Shown here: positions 1 through 7,882 of the stretch, one piece after another
How the letters are laid out: the number at the start of each line of letters is the position of its first letter
How positions within the stretch are numbered: position 1 is the first letter of the stretch
Program-made: the position numbers and the translations under genes
Assembly: GCA_004554085.1 (NCBI GenBank)
Contig: SFNY01000069.1
Location: forward strand, 1-19,607
From: Clostridiales bacterium
Lineage (GTDB): Bacteria; Bacillota; Clostridia; Christensenellales; Aristaeellaceae
Direction: 5' to 3'
DNA: 19,607 bases
Notes under the pieces: generated by a model
Seen by the model: the letters and a program-made list of their open reading frames with translations, nothing else
What the model was told of the DNA's origin: nothing
The model's database searches: none

Positions 1-454
1 CCTCGGCAGCGCTGGTGCGATCATCGGTTGCGCCCCGGCGGTACTCCACATGCGCGTGGATGCGCCGGGAGGCCTCCAGCGCACAGTCCATTGGATCGGT
101 AGGCAGATCGCGGGCGAGGCTGAGAAGGGCCCCGTCCGCATGGGTCAGCGGCGTTGTGAGCTTGCAGTATGCGGGATAGTCCGCGACATCGAGCCTGCCG
201 CCCCGGATCAGCGCCTCGCCCCGTGCGCGCAGGATCAACTGCTGATGCTCCGCCTCGATGTGGCCGCAGGCGCAGGCGTTTGAGAATGCGTCCGCAGTCC
301 GTGGGAGCGTCGATTCGGGCGCGCTCCATAGCTCCCGGCCCCACAGCTGCTGCGTCCCGTCGCCATTGGGCCAGAAGCGCAGCAGGAAGCTGTGGCGGCA
401 GATGGGGGCGGAGAAGCGCAGCGTCAGGCTGTAGTCGTAATGAAAGCGCCTCAT
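1..454 (-). CDS. Transglutaminase-like protein, N-terminal part (truncated by window edge)
   Basis: Reading leftward from ATG at 454, about 151 residues are open to the window edge, so the C-terminal part is missing. The start MRRFHYDYSLTLRFSAPIC and the beta-rich region after it fit the bacterial transglutaminase N-terminal domain. The last visible residues, HVEYRRGATDDRTSAAE, fit the beginning of the transglutaminase core, where this family has a 'Y..G.T..kT.A.E' stretch just before the catalytic Cys. That Cys lies outside the window, so catalysis cannot be judged. Its ATG overlaps the TGA of the alpha-E gene (ATGA, 451-454), which implies translational coupling. Family members occur with circularly permuted ATP-grasp and alpha-E proteins and are thought to act as peptidases or in peptide ligation; the substrate is unknown. 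The longer open frame covering the same bases is a shadow without family resemblance. Confidence 0.85.
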   Translation of the reverse strand, partial: MRRFHYDYSLTLRFSAPICRHSFLLRFWPNGDGTQQLWGRELWSAPESTLPRTADAFSNACACGHIEAEHQQLILRARGEALIRGGRLDVADYPAYCKLTTPLTHADGALLSLARDLPTDPMDCALEASRRIHAHVEYRRGATDDRTSAAE

Positions 455-1125
455 GACAGCAGAGTCCAGAGCAGATCGAGGATGTTCTGGCGGGACACAC
501 GGTAGGTGGCCTCGTCCTCCGTCCACGCACGCAGCTTCTGCGCGTCCTCCTCTCGGTGGGCAAAGTGGGACTTGCCCAGGCGGTTGATGAGCTTCATGGT
601 CTCCTTCTGCACGTCCTGGAAGCTGTAGCCCAGCCGCACGTAGAGGTCCAGGCGCTCGACGTACTTGCCGCACTTCAGCAGCGTGCGGCACTCCTCGCTG
701 GCCACGTTGTCGTCAGCGCTGCCCCAGAAGGCGAACAGGTCGTCTACCACCTGCTGCAGCGTCAGCATGGGCGCATAGCTGTTGTTGCCCTCCTTCAGCG
801 CATCCTGAGCCATCTGGATGTAGCAGAGGGTATCGCTGGTCAGCTCCTCGCGCATCTCGATGGCGTTGTCCAGCGCGCGGTTGAGCTGGCTTGCAAGGGA
901 GTTGGGGTCGTTTGCGTCGAAGATGTAGGTTCGGATGAACGCGTCGCGGCTGCCGTAGATGTAGGGCAGGCCAAGGCAGTCCAGAAAGCTGCGGTAGGCG
1001 TACTCATCCCGATCGATCATTTCGTCATAGCAGCGGCTCAGCGTGCGGCAGATGGTGAAGGTGCGCTCCGTGTAGCGGCCCAGCCAGATCAGGCGGCTGC
1101 TCTTTTCTAGCGAGATAATACCCAT
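451..1125 (-). CDS. Alpha-E domain protein (DUF403-type)
   Basis: 224 residues, all-helical in character. Recognisable family blocks are RLIWLGRYTERT near the N-terminus (residues 11-22) and DPNSLASQLNRALDNAIEM around residues 73-91. No catalytic motif is known for the family. Its role is inferred from its constant company with a circularly permuted ATP-grasp ligase and a transglutaminase-like protein, a set proposed to make or modify a small peptide. Many homologues are about 300 residues, so this is a short version. The ATG at 1125 lies inside the end of the ATP-grasp gene (19-bp overlap, 1107-1125), and its stop overlaps the next start by 4 bp. All three genes are therefore tightly coupled on one transcript. 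Biochemical function is unknown. Confidence 0.9.
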   Translation of the reverse strand: MGIISLEKSSRLIWLGRYTERTFTICRTLSRCYDEMIDRDEYAYRSFLDCLGLPYIYGSRDAFIRTYIFDANDPNSLASQLNRALDNAIEMREELTSDTLCYIQMAQDALKEGNNSYAPMLTLQQVVDDLFAFWGSADDNVASEECRTLLKCGKYVERLDLYVRLGYSFQDVQKETMKLINRLGKSHFAHREEDAQKLRAWTEDEATYRVSRQNILDLLWTLLS

Positions 1126-2420
1126 GTGTCCTTAAAGCCTCCTCCCTGAGAAGAATTGACGACGAAGGAATCCGCCTGGCGCGAGAAGCGGGTCAGGCCG
1201 CTGGCCCACACACGGGTCTCACGCCCTGAGAGCACGAAGGCGCGCAGATCGGCCTTGCGCAGCACGGTGTGGTCGCCATCCATCACCGGCAGATCGATGA
1301 AGTCGATCACCTCCTGGGCGATGAAGCGCCTCGGCTCGTTCTGGATGGTGGCGCGCAGTTCCTCCAGCTTCTCACTGGAGAGATCCCTGCCGAACACCAC
1401 GCCGTAGCCGCCGGCCTCGCTCACGTCCTTCACCACCAGGCGCTCAAGGTTCTCCATCACGAAGCGGTAGTCCTCGGGGTAGAAGGGGAGGTAGGTGGGG
1501 GCGTTCTTCAGGATCGGCTCCTGATCCAGGTAGTACTTGATCATCTTGGGAACGAAGTAGTAGATGCCCTTGTCGTCGGCCACGCCGTTGCCGGGGGCGT
1601 TGACGATGGCCACGTTACCTGCGCGGTAGGCGTTCATCAGCCCCGGCACGCCGATCAGGCTCTCCGGCAGGAAGGTCAGCGGATCCAGATATTCGTCGCT
1701 CAGGCGGCGGTAGATTACGCCCACGCGCTGGGACTGACCGCGATAGTCGCGGTAGTAGACCTTGTCGTCCTCCACATAGAGGTCGCTGTTGGAGGCAAGC
1801 GCGCTGCCGGTGCGTTCCGCGAGGTAGCTGTGCTCGAAGTAGGCGGCGTTGTAGCGCCCGGGGGTCAGAATCACCCGCATACCCGGCGCGGATACGAAGT
1901 CCATGGTCTCGCGCAGCAGGTCGGCGTAGTTGCGGTTGTCCACGATGTCGTTCTGGTGGTAGGTCTCGGGGCTGGCCCTGCGGCAGAGGTCGCGGGCGAT
2001 CAGCGGATAGCTCGCGCCCGAGGGGATGCGCAGGTTGTCCTCCAGAATGTACCAGCTCTTGTCCTGGGCCTGTACCAGATCGATACCGGAGATGTGGCTG
2101 TAGATGTCCGCCGGGGGCGAGATGCCCTCGCACTCCGGCAGGTAGCCCTTGCTGGCATAGAGGAATTCGCTGGGAAGCACGCCGTCGCGGACGATGCGCT
2201 TGTCGTGGTAGATGTCCGCCAGAAATAGATTCAGCGCGTCCACGCGCTGAATGAGGCCCCTCTCCAGCAGCGCAAACTCCTCGCAGGAGATGATGCGCGG
2301 GATCGCATCGAAGGGAAAGAGCTGTTCGTGAAAGGTCTGATTCTTGTAGATGCCGAACTTCACGCCGTAGCGCGAGAGCAGGCGGTTGATCTCCGGTGTG
2401 TGCTGGGTCAGATTCAACAT
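1107..2420 (-). CDS. Circularly permuted type 2 ATP-grasp protein
   Basis: 437 residues. This family is predicted to be an ATP-dependent carboxylate-amine/peptide ligase with a circularly permuted ATP-grasp fold. The family block ILEDNLRIPSGASY is at residues 125-138. Further matching blocks are NAPGNGVADDKGIYYFVP, VVKDVSEAGGYGVV and a C-terminal GGGFKDTWVL. The start at 2420 is chosen because AAGGGAGG lies about 8 nt upstream; homologues often carry a longer N-terminus, but no better start was found. It is first in the operon, served by a promoter at 2502-2530. The alpha-E and transglutaminase-like genes follow with overlaps. Homologues are described in amidoligase operons, sometimes with a proteasome-like Anbu peptidase; none is visible here, though the operon leaves the window. 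The substrate is unknown. Confidence 0.92.
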   Translation of the reverse strand: MLNLTQHTPEINRLLSRYGVKFGIYKNQTFHEQLFPFDAIPRIISCEEFALLERGLIQRVDALNLFLADIYHDKRIVRDGVLPSEFLYASKGYLPECEGISPPADIYSHISGIDLVQAQDKSWYILEDNLRIPSGASYPLIARDLCRRASPETYHQNDIVDNRNYADLLRETMDFVSAPGMRVILTPGRYNAAYFEHSYLAERTGSALASNSDLYVEDDKVYYRDYRGQSQRVGVIYRRLSDEYLDPLTFLPESLIGVPGLMNAYRAGNVAIVNAPGNGVADDKGIYYFVPKMIKYYLDQEPILKNAPTYLPFYPEDYRFVMENLERLVVKDVSEAGGYGVVFGRDLSSEKLEELRATIQNEPRRFIAQEVIDFIDLPVMDGDHTVLRKADLRAFVLSGRETRVWASGLTRFSRQADSFVVNSSQGGGFKDTWVLSR

Positions 2421-2501
2421 ATGGGCGGCCTCCCTTGCAGGAAAATGAAAAGTGAAACTGGATTTGAGTCAAACGGGCTGCGAAAACCTCCTTTTTTTGA
2501 T

Positions 2502-2530
2502 AAAATAGCACTTGATTTGCAATTCGTCAA
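2502..2530 (-). promoter_or_regulatory. Sigma-A type promoter of the ATP-grasp operon
   Basis: On the minus strand TTGACG (2530-2525) and TATTTT (2507-2502) are separated by exactly 17 bp in an AT-rich stretch. The predicted leader is about 75 nt. An additional AAAGGAGG-like stretch lies near 2487-2495 without a convincing ORF behind it. Confidence 0.6.
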
Positions 2531-2695
2531 TGGGAAAAATGCAAAATTCAACAGAAACCTAGCATTTTGTGAAAGCTGGACGGAGTTTTCGCGGAAAGCC
2601 TGTCGATTCGCACGAAAAGAGATTTTCCTGTAAAAAGATTTCCGAATATCAGAAGAATCTTCGGCTGTGAAGCGAATAATTAACATGAAGCGGCC

Positions 2696-2723
2696 TTGAC
2701 ATGCGTCGGAAATCGGGTAAAAT
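2696..2723 (+). promoter_or_regulatory. Sigma-A type promoter of the liv operon
   Basis: TTGACA (2696-2701) and TAAAAT (2718-2723) with a 16-bp spacer point into livJ, giving a leader of about 90 nt. The 400-bp divergent region 2421-2820 holds this promoter, the opposite promoter at 2502-2530, a leader hairpin and otherwise AT-rich sequence without a gene. Confidence 0.75.
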
Positions 2724-2778
2724 GGTGTCAATCAAAGGGGAGCGTGGCTTTCTTGCCGCACTCCTCTTTGTTGTTTTT

Positions 2779-2796
2779 CCGGGCGAAAGCGCCCGG
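2779..2796 (+). other. Leader hairpin upstream of livJ
   Basis: CCGGGCG-aaag-CGCCCGG forms a perfect 7-bp stem with a tetraloop in the livJ 5' leader, 25 nt before the start codon and just upstream of the GGGGGAAAG ribosome binding site. There is no T-run after it, so it is not an obvious terminator. It may stabilise the mRNA 5' region or keep the ribosome site open. Confidence 0.5.
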
Positions 2797-2820
2797 AGGA
2801 TTGAGAAGGGGGAAAGAAAA

Positions 2821-3939
2821 ATGAAGAAGATACTTGCCTTGTTGATCGCGGCCATGCTGCTGGTTTCCGGCGCGGCGTTTGCCGAGGACACCATCAAAAT
2901 CGGCGTGTTCGAGCCGCTGACCGGTTCCTATGCGGGCGGCGGAGCCATGGAAATTGAAGGCTTTGAGCTGGCCCACGAGATGTATCCCGAGGTTCTGGGC
3001 AAGCAGATTGAGCTGGTGAAGGCCGACAGCAAGTCCGACAAGGTGGAGGCCTCGATGGCCGCGCAGTCGCTGGTGGACGCGGGCGTGGTCGCGGTGCTGG
3101 GCTCCTACTCCTCGGGCCTTACGCTGGCGGGTTCGGACGTGTTCGCCGAGGCGGAGATTCCCGCGCTGACGGCGACCTCCACGAACCCCACCGTCACGCT
3201 GCTGAGCGACTGGTACGCGCGCATCTGCTTCATCGATCCCTTCCAGGGCACGATGCTGGCGCGCTTCGCGGTGGAGAACGAGTACAAGAAGATTGCCATC
3301 ATTCAGGAGATTGAATCCGAATATGCGGTGGGCCTGGTGAACTACTTCGAGCAGGAGCTGGCGAACCACGAGGGCTATGAGGTGACCAGCAAGGGCAACT
3401 TCGTCAACACCGATCAGGACTTCACCACCCTGCTGACCGAGGCGCTGTCCAAGGAGCCCGACGTGATCTTCACCTGCGTGGGCTACGCGCCCTCCGCCGC
3501 GCTCATCATCAAGCAGGCGCGCGAGCTAGGCTACGACGGTCCGATCTTCGGCGGCGACACGCTGGATGCGCCGGAGCTGTATCAGATCGCGGGCGAGAAG
3601 GTGGACGGCGTGATCTTCACCACCTTCTACGATGCGGCGCAGCCGGCCACCGAGCTGACCACCAAGTTCCTTGAAGCGTATGAAGCCAAGTACGGCAAGA
3701 CTCCGGCGGCGACCACGGTCATGGCCTTCGACTGCTACCTGACCATGCGCAACGCCATCGAGACCGCCGGCTCCACTGATCCCGAGGCGATTCGCGAGGC
3801 TCTGTTCGCCACCTCCGGCTTCGTGGGCGCTGCGGGCACCATCACGCTGGATGAGAACCACGACGCCATCCGTCCGGTGGTCTTCAAGAAGGTCAACGGC
3901 GACGGCACGTCCGAATTCCTGTCCCTGATCGAGCCCTGA
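2821..3939 (+). CDS. livJ: ABC transporter substrate-binding protein, branched-chain amino acid type
   Basis: 372 residues, extracytoplasmic solute receptor of a Liv-type (HAAT) importer, periplasmic-binding-protein type I fold. ATG at 2821 is preferred because GGGGGAAAG lies just upstream and the protein then begins with a classical signal peptide (MKK, a hydrophobic run, then AFA before EDTIKIGV). The same frame is open upstream to 2701, but that would bury the signal peptide. Mature-protein blocks IGVFEPLTGSYAGGG, ADSKSDKVEASMAAQSLVD and VAVLGSYSSGLTLAGSDVF fit the ligand-binding lobe. There is no lipobox Cys, which is notable for a monoderm. It is the first gene of livJHMGF and is separated from livH by 235 bp of hairpins. 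The ligand could be branched-chain amino acids or another amino acid, amide or urea-like compound; sequence alone does not decide. Confidence 0.92.
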   Translation: MKKILALLIAAMLLVSGAAFAEDTIKIGVFEPLTGSYAGGGAMEIEGFELAHEMYPEVLGKQIELVKADSKSDKVEASMAAQSLVDAGVVAVLGSYSSGLTLAGSDVFAEAEIPALTATSTNPTVTLLSDWYARICFIDPFQGTMLARFAVENEYKKIAIIQEIESEYAVGLVNYFEQELANHEGYEVTSKGNFVNTDQDFTTLLTEALSKEPDVIFTCVGYAPSAALIIKQARELGYDGPIFGGDTLDAPELYQIAGEKVDGVIFTTFYDAAQPATELTTKFLEAYEAKYGKTPAATTVMAFDCYLTMRNAIETAGSTDPEAIREALFATSGFVGAAGTITLDENHDAIRPVVFKKVNGDGTSEFLSLIEP

Positions 3940-3951
3940 TTGAAAAAAGCA

Positions 3952-4136
3952 GTCGCTCCATGCAAAGCATGTAGCGACCTGCCCACTGCGATTCTCTGAA
4001 TCCAGCAGTGGGCAGCCCGTCACCGCATTGACGCACCGGCGGCACTGCAATGCTTTGCAGCCGCCGGCAGCGCGCCGACTGCTGTTTCGGGGACGGGTGC
4101 ATAGACTGGTTGTCCGGGAGCCGCATGCTCCCGGAC
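3952..4136 (+). repeat. Four consecutive strong hairpins between livJ and livH
   Basis: The 235-bp gap 3940-4174 holds no gene but four inverted repeats in a row. Hairpin 1 (3952-3978) is GTCGCT/AGCGAC with inner CATGC/GCATG. Hairpin 2 (3979-4015) is an 11-bp CTGCCCACTGC stem with inner GATTC/GAATC. Hairpin 3 (4036-4067) is CCGGCGGC/GCCGCCGG with inner TGCAA/TTGCA. Hairpin 4 (4112-4136) is GTCCGGGAGC/GCTCCCGGAC. None is followed by a good T-run. They probably protect the livJ message at its 3' end and lower permease/ATPase expression relative to the binding protein, as is known for several binding-protein transporters. A mobile palindromic repeat cluster is the alternative. Confidence 0.75.
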
Positions 4137-4174
4137 GGCGCATTTCAGGGCGGCACAATAGAGGAGGGAAATCA

Positions 4175-5062
4175 ATGGGCGTATTTCTGCAACAGCTCGC
4201 CAACGCGCTGTGCGTGGGCAGCCTTTACGCGCTTTTGGCCATCGGCTACACCATGGTCTACGGCGTGCTGCGGCTGATCAACTTTGCGCATGGCGAGATC
4301 TTCATGATGGCGATGTACATCGTGTTTTACGGCATCGGCCTGTTCCTGCTGCCGTGGTACATCAGCTTCACGCTGACGATCCTGATCACTGCGCTGCTGG
4401 GCGTGATCTCCGAGCGGCTGGCCTACCGCCCGCTGCGGGACGCGCCGCGCATCTCCGTGCTGATCTCCGCCATCGGCGTGAGCTACTTTCTGCAAAATCT
4501 GGCCACGGTGGTGTTCGGCGGCCGCCCGCTCACCTTCCCGGAGGTTCCGCTGTTCACGGATGTGATCAGCCTGGGCGGTGTGAAGATGCAGCGGCTGGGC
4601 ATTCTGGTGCCCGCGATCACGGCGGTGCTGCTGCTTGCGCTGATGTACCTGATCAAGCGCACCAAGACGGGCCTGGCCATGCGCGCTGTGGCGAAGAATT
4701 ACGACGCCGCGCGGCTGATGGGCATTGACCTGAACCGCACCATCGCCACGACCTTCTTCATCGGATCGGCGCTGGCGGGCGTGGGCGCGCTGATGTGGGG
4801 CCTGAAGTATCCCCAGATCAGCCCCACGGTGGGCTCCATGCCGGGCATCAAGTGCTTCATCGCTGCGGTGCTGGGCGGCATCGGCAACACGGCGGGCGCT
4901 GTGCTGGGTGGACTTATGCTGGGCTTCGTGGAGATCATGCTGGTGGCGGTCTTCCCGGCGCTCTCGGGCTACCGCGACGCCTTCGCCTTTGTGCTGCTGA
5001 TCGTTGTGCTGCTGGTGAAGCCCACCGGACTGATGGGCGAAAAGACGACGGAGAAGGTGTGA
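4175..5062 (+). CDS. livH: Liv-type ABC transporter permease LivH
   Basis: 295 residues, integral membrane channel subunit, one half of the LivH-LivM heterodimer. ATG at 4175 is chosen because GGAGGG lies just upstream (4163-4168) and the protein then starts MGVFLQQLANALCVGSLYAL, as homologues do; the open frame extends 49 codons further upstream through the hairpin region and is not real there. Family blocks include LLAIGYTMVYGVLRLINFAH, the permease-ATPase contact stretch AVAKNYDAARLMGIDLNRT and the C-terminal AAVLGGIGNTAGAVLGGLML. About eight hydrophobic segments can be seen. Only 5 bp separate it from livM, consistent with a continuous operon. Confidence 0.95.
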   Translation: MGVFLQQLANALCVGSLYALLAIGYTMVYGVLRLINFAHGEIFMMAMYIVFYGIGLFLLPWYISFTLTILITALLGVISERLAYRPLRDAPRISVLISAIGVSYFLQNLATVVFGGRPLTFPEVPLFTDVISLGGVKMQRLGILVPAITAVLLLALMYLIKRTKTGLAMRAVAKNYDAARLMGIDLNRTIATTFFIGSALAGVGALMWGLKYPQISPTVGSMPGIKCFIAAVLGGIGNTAGAVLGGLMLGFVEIMLVAVFPALSGYRDAFAFVLLIVVLLVKPTGLMGEKTTEKV

Positions 5063-5067
5063 TCAAT

Positions 5068-6129
5068 ATGAAGAAAACGAAACGTCTGCATGCGGCGCTG
5101 ACCCTTCTCCTGCTCGCCGTCGTGGCTGGCATCCTCTATGCCATCGAGGGCAACGCCAGCAGCTACGTGCTGCGCATTGCGCGCCTGTGCGCCATCAACA
5201 TGGTGCTGGCGCTGTCCATGAACCTGATCAATGGCTTCACCGGCCTGTTCTCCCTGGGACATGCGGGCTTCATGGCCATCGGCGCGTACACCACGGCGCT
5301 GCTGACCATCCCGGCGGCGAAGAAGCAGGTGCTGTTCATGATTCAGCCGCTGGTTTCTCCGCTGGACAAGCTGACCCTGCCCTTCGGCGTGACGCTCATC
5401 ATCGGCGGCCTGCTTGCGGCGGGCCTGGCCTTCCTGATCGGCCTTCCGGTGCTGCGGCTGCGGGGTGACTACCTCGCCATCGCCACCATGGGCTTTTCGG
5501 AGATCATCCGCGTGCTGATCACGAACATGCAGGGCGTGACCAACGGCGCGCAGGGCCTGAAGTCCATCCCGGGCAGCGCCAACATCTGGTGGTGCTACGG
5601 CGTGGCGCTGATCGTCATCCTGTTCATTGCGCTGCTGACCTCATCCAGCTATGGAACCGCCCTCAAGGCCATCCGCGAGGATCAGATCGCTGCGGAATCC
5701 ATGGGCGTGAGCCTGTACTTTCACAAGATGCTGGCCTTCATGCTCTCCGCCTTCATCGCGGCGGTGGGCGGCGGCCTGCTGGCGAGCTACAACGGCACCA
5801 TCGGCCCCGACATGTTCCGCGTGGCCCAGACCTACAACGTGCTGATGATCGTGGTCATGGGCGGCATGGGCTCCATCACCGGCTCCATCGCGGGCGCGTT
5901 CATCGTCACCATCGGCCAGGAGTACCTGCGCGTGCTGGACGGCCCCATCAACCTGGGCTTCTGGAGCACCGACGGCATCAGCGGCATGCGCATGGTGGTA
6001 TTCTCGGCCATCCTGCTGCTGATCATCGTGTTCTTCCGCAACGGCCTGTTCGGCACGAAGGAGCTGAGCTGGTCGGCCATCGGACGGCGGCTTCGCAAAA
6101 TGTCCGGTCACGGGGAGGTGAAGGGATGA
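5068..6129 (+). CDS. livM: Liv-type ABC transporter permease LivM
   Basis: 353 residues, second membrane subunit of the importer. The start ATG at 5068 follows a GGAGAAGGTG site inside the end of livH and gives MKKTKRLHAALTLLLLAVVAG. The upstream open frame (from 4795) overlaps livH and is a shadow. Typical blocks are ALSMNLINGFTGLFSLGHAG, LRLRGDYLAIATMGFSEIIR, AIREDQIAAESMGVSLYFHK (ATPase contact loop) and IVVMGGMGSITGSIAGAFIV. Multiple transmembrane helices span the protein, with a short basic cytoplasmic C-terminus. Its stop overlaps the start of livG as ATGA (6126-6129), indicating translational coupling. Confidence 0.95.
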   Translation: MKKTKRLHAALTLLLLAVVAGILYAIEGNASSYVLRIARLCAINMVLALSMNLINGFTGLFSLGHAGFMAIGAYTTALLTIPAAKKQVLFMIQPLVSPLDKLTLPFGVTLIIGGLLAAGLAFLIGLPVLRLRGDYLAIATMGFSEIIRVLITNMQGVTNGAQGLKSIPGSANIWWCYGVALIVILFIALLTSSSYGTALKAIREDQIAAESMGVSLYFHKMLAFMLSAFIAAVGGGLLASYNGTIGPDMFRVAQTYNVLMIVVMGGMGSITGSIAGAFIVTIGQEYLRVLDGPINLGFWSTDGISGMRMVVFSAILLLIIVFFRNGLFGTKELSWSAIGRRLRKMSGHGEVKG

Positions 6130-6905
6130 TGCGCGCGGTACTGGAAGTGAATCAGGCGACGATGCAGTTCGGCGGCCTGATTGCGGTCAACAACCTGAGC
6201 ATGACCATCGGAAACAATGAAATCGTGGCGCTGATCGGCCCCAACGGCGCTGGCAAGACCACCGCCTTCAACATGATCACCGGCGTGTACAAGCCCACCA
6301 GCGGCATGATCTCGCTGAACGCGCAGAACATCACGGGCCTGAAGCCCAACCGCATCGCGGAGAAGGGCATCGCCCGCACCTTTCAGAACATTCGTCTGTT
6401 TTCGCCGCTGACGGTGGCAGAAAATGTGGATCTGGCTCAGCACGTGCGGCTCAAGAGCAACTGGGTGGCCGCCACGCTGCGCTCCCCGCGCTATCGCAGG
6501 GAGATGAAGGCCGTGCACGAGCGCACGGACGAGCTGCTCGAGTACATGGGCCTGACCGATCTCAAGGAAGAGCTGGCTGGATCGCTGCCCTACGGCAAGC
6601 AGCGCAAGCTGGAGATCGCCCGGGCGCTGGCTACCCAGCCGAGCCTGCTTCTGCTGGACGAGCCCGCTGCGGGCATGAATCCCTCCGAGGCCGACGAGCT
6701 GAAGGAGCTGATCTGCGGCATCCGCGACCGCTTCAACATCGCGATTCTGCTCATCGAGCACCACATGGACGTGGTCATGGGCATCTCCGACCGCATCTAC
6801 GTGCTCAACTACGGCACGCTGATCGCTTCCGGCACGGCCCGGGAGATTCAGAACAACGACGCCGTAATTTCCGCTTATCTGGGGGTGAACGACGATGATG
6901 CTTGA
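6126..6905 (+). CDS. livG: Liv-type ABC transporter ATP-binding protein LivG
   Basis: 259 residues, cytoplasmic ATPase. Walker A is GPNGAGKTT, the signature is LPYGKQRKLEIARALA (the usual LivG variant of LSGGQ), Walker B is LLLLDEPAAGMNP and the switch His is in LIEHHMDVVM. LivG-specific features are the GIARTFQNIRLFSPLTVAEN block and the insertion before the signature. Two adjacent ATGs exist (6126 and 6129); 6126 is chosen because it overlaps the livM stop and lies 5-7 nt after GGAGGTG. The long upstream open frame is a shadow of livM. It pairs with LivF to power the LivHM channel. Confidence 0.95.
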   Translation: MMRAVLEVNQATMQFGGLIAVNNLSMTIGNNEIVALIGPNGAGKTTAFNMITGVYKPTSGMISLNAQNITGLKPNRIAEKGIARTFQNIRLFSPLTVAENVDLAQHVRLKSNWVAATLRSPRYRREMKAVHERTDELLEYMGLTDLKEELAGSLPYGKQRKLEIARALATQPSLLLLDEPAAGMNPSEADELKELICGIRDRFNIAILLIEHHMDVVMGISDRIYVLNYGTLIASGTAREIQNNDAVISAYLGVNDDDA

Positions 6906-7602
6906 ATTGCAGGATCTGCATCTGTCCTACGGCGGCATCCGCGCGCTGAAGGGCGTGAGCATACAGGTGAACGAGGGTGAGATCGTGTCGCTGATCGGCG
7001 CGAACGGCGCGGGCAAGTCCACCACGCTGCGGGCCATCTCCGGCCTGGAGCGCGCCCAGTCGGGCAAGATCCTCTACAACGGCGAGGACATCACCGGAAA
7101 GCCCAGCAAGTACATGGTGCAGAAGGGCCTGATCCTGGTACCCGAGGGGCGGCTGATCTTCCCGGACATGACGGTGCTGGAGAACCTGAAGATCGGCGCG
7201 TACCTGCGCAGCGACCGCGACGTGGAGGCGGACATCCAGCGCATGTACGCCCTGTTTCCCCGCCTGAAGGAGCGCGCCTGGCAGATGGCCGGCACGCTGT
7301 CCGGCGGTGAGCAGCAGATGCTGGCTGTGGGAAGGGCGCTGATGAGCAAGCCGAAGCTTCTGATGATGGACGAGCCCTCGCTGGGACTTGCGCCGCTGGT
7401 GGTGAAGGACATCTTCTCCATCATCCGTACGATTCGCGATTCCGGCGTGACGGTGCTGCTGATCGAGCAGAACGCCAACGCTGCGCTGAAGATCGCCGAC
7501 CGGGGCTACGTGCTGGAGACGGGCAGAATCACACTGGAGGGCAGCGGCAGGGAGCTGCTGAGCAATCCGGCGGTGCGCGCGGCCTATCTGGGCAAGAGCT
7601 GA
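6895..7602 (+). CDS. livF: Liv-type ABC transporter ATP-binding protein LivF
   Basis: 235 residues, second ATPase of the importer, full length for LivF. Walker A is GANGAGKST, the signature is LSGGEQQMLAVGRAL, Walker B is LLMMDEPSLGLAP and the switch region is LLIEQNANAALKIADRGYVL. The block ILVPEGRLIFPDMTVLENL is typical of LivF. It starts inside the end of livG (11-bp overlap if 6895 is used, 8 bp if the second ATG at 6898 is used). It is the last gene of the operon; a strong terminator begins 20 bp after the stop. Confidence 0.95.
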   Translation: MMLELQDLHLSYGGIRALKGVSIQVNEGEIVSLIGANGAGKSTTLRAISGLERAQSGKILYNGEDITGKPSKYMVQKGLILVPEGRLIFPDMTVLENLKIGAYLRSDRDVEADIQRMYALFPRLKERAWQMAGTLSGGEQQMLAVGRALMSKPKLLMMDEPSLGLAPLVVKDIFSIIRTIRDSGVTVLLIEQNANAALKIADRGYVLETGRITLEGSGRELLSNPAVRAAYLGKS

Positions 7603-7621
7603 GGAAAAATCTATACAAAAC

Positions 7622-7693
7622 GCGCCGGTGCGCAGGGAGCTTTGCGGATGTAGATGCATGTCGCGAAGCCCGCAGCGCACCGGCGCAATTTTT
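7622..7693 (+). terminator. Intrinsic terminator of the liv operon
   Basis: A perfect 12-bp outer stem, GCGCCGGTGCGC (7622-7633) with GCGCACCGGCGC (7675-7686), is followed by AATTTTT. The 41-nt loop contains a second stem, GCTTTGCG with CGCGAAGC (one G-U type pair). The long two-level structure is larger than needed for a simple terminator. Confidence 0.8.
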
Positions 7694-7844
7694 AAGAATG
7701 CTGCATGATTTTTCGGTGTAAATGTGCGCATGATTGCCGAAAAGATTGCGGAAGCGTGTGAAAAGCGCGCATTTCCAGGGGAGAGAACTTTCGGATGGCC
7801 CAAAACAACAATGTAAAACTTTCAATAAATTGGCGTGCAGGGCA

Positions 7845-7873
7845 TTGACAGAATCCGAATTGGGATTTAATAT
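7845..7873 (+). promoter_or_regulatory. Sigma-A promoter driving the lysine riboswitch
   Basis: TTGACA (7845-7850) and TAATAT (7868-7873) are 17 bp apart, a near-consensus promoter. The predicted start near 7880 falls exactly at the beginning of the riboswitch. The 150 bp between the liv terminator and this promoter shows no gene. Confidence 0.8.
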
Positions 7874-7882
7874 AGCCTTGTC

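Noticed and set aside
1269..2228. Long plus-strand open frame opposite the ATP-grasp gene
   Set aside because: Val/Ala/His-rich antisense shadow with no ribosome site and no family resemblance.
1615..2511. Long minus-strand open frame of 298 codons
   Set aside because: It overlaps the ATP-grasp gene in another frame and its Arg/Pro/Gly-rich composition is a typical GC-rich shadow.
2701..2820. Upstream in-frame ATG at 2701 that would add 40 residues to LivJ
   Set aside because: It lies within the promoter spacer, upstream of the predicted transcription start, has no ribosome site and would bury the signal peptide; 2821 has both a ribosome site and a proper signal sequence.
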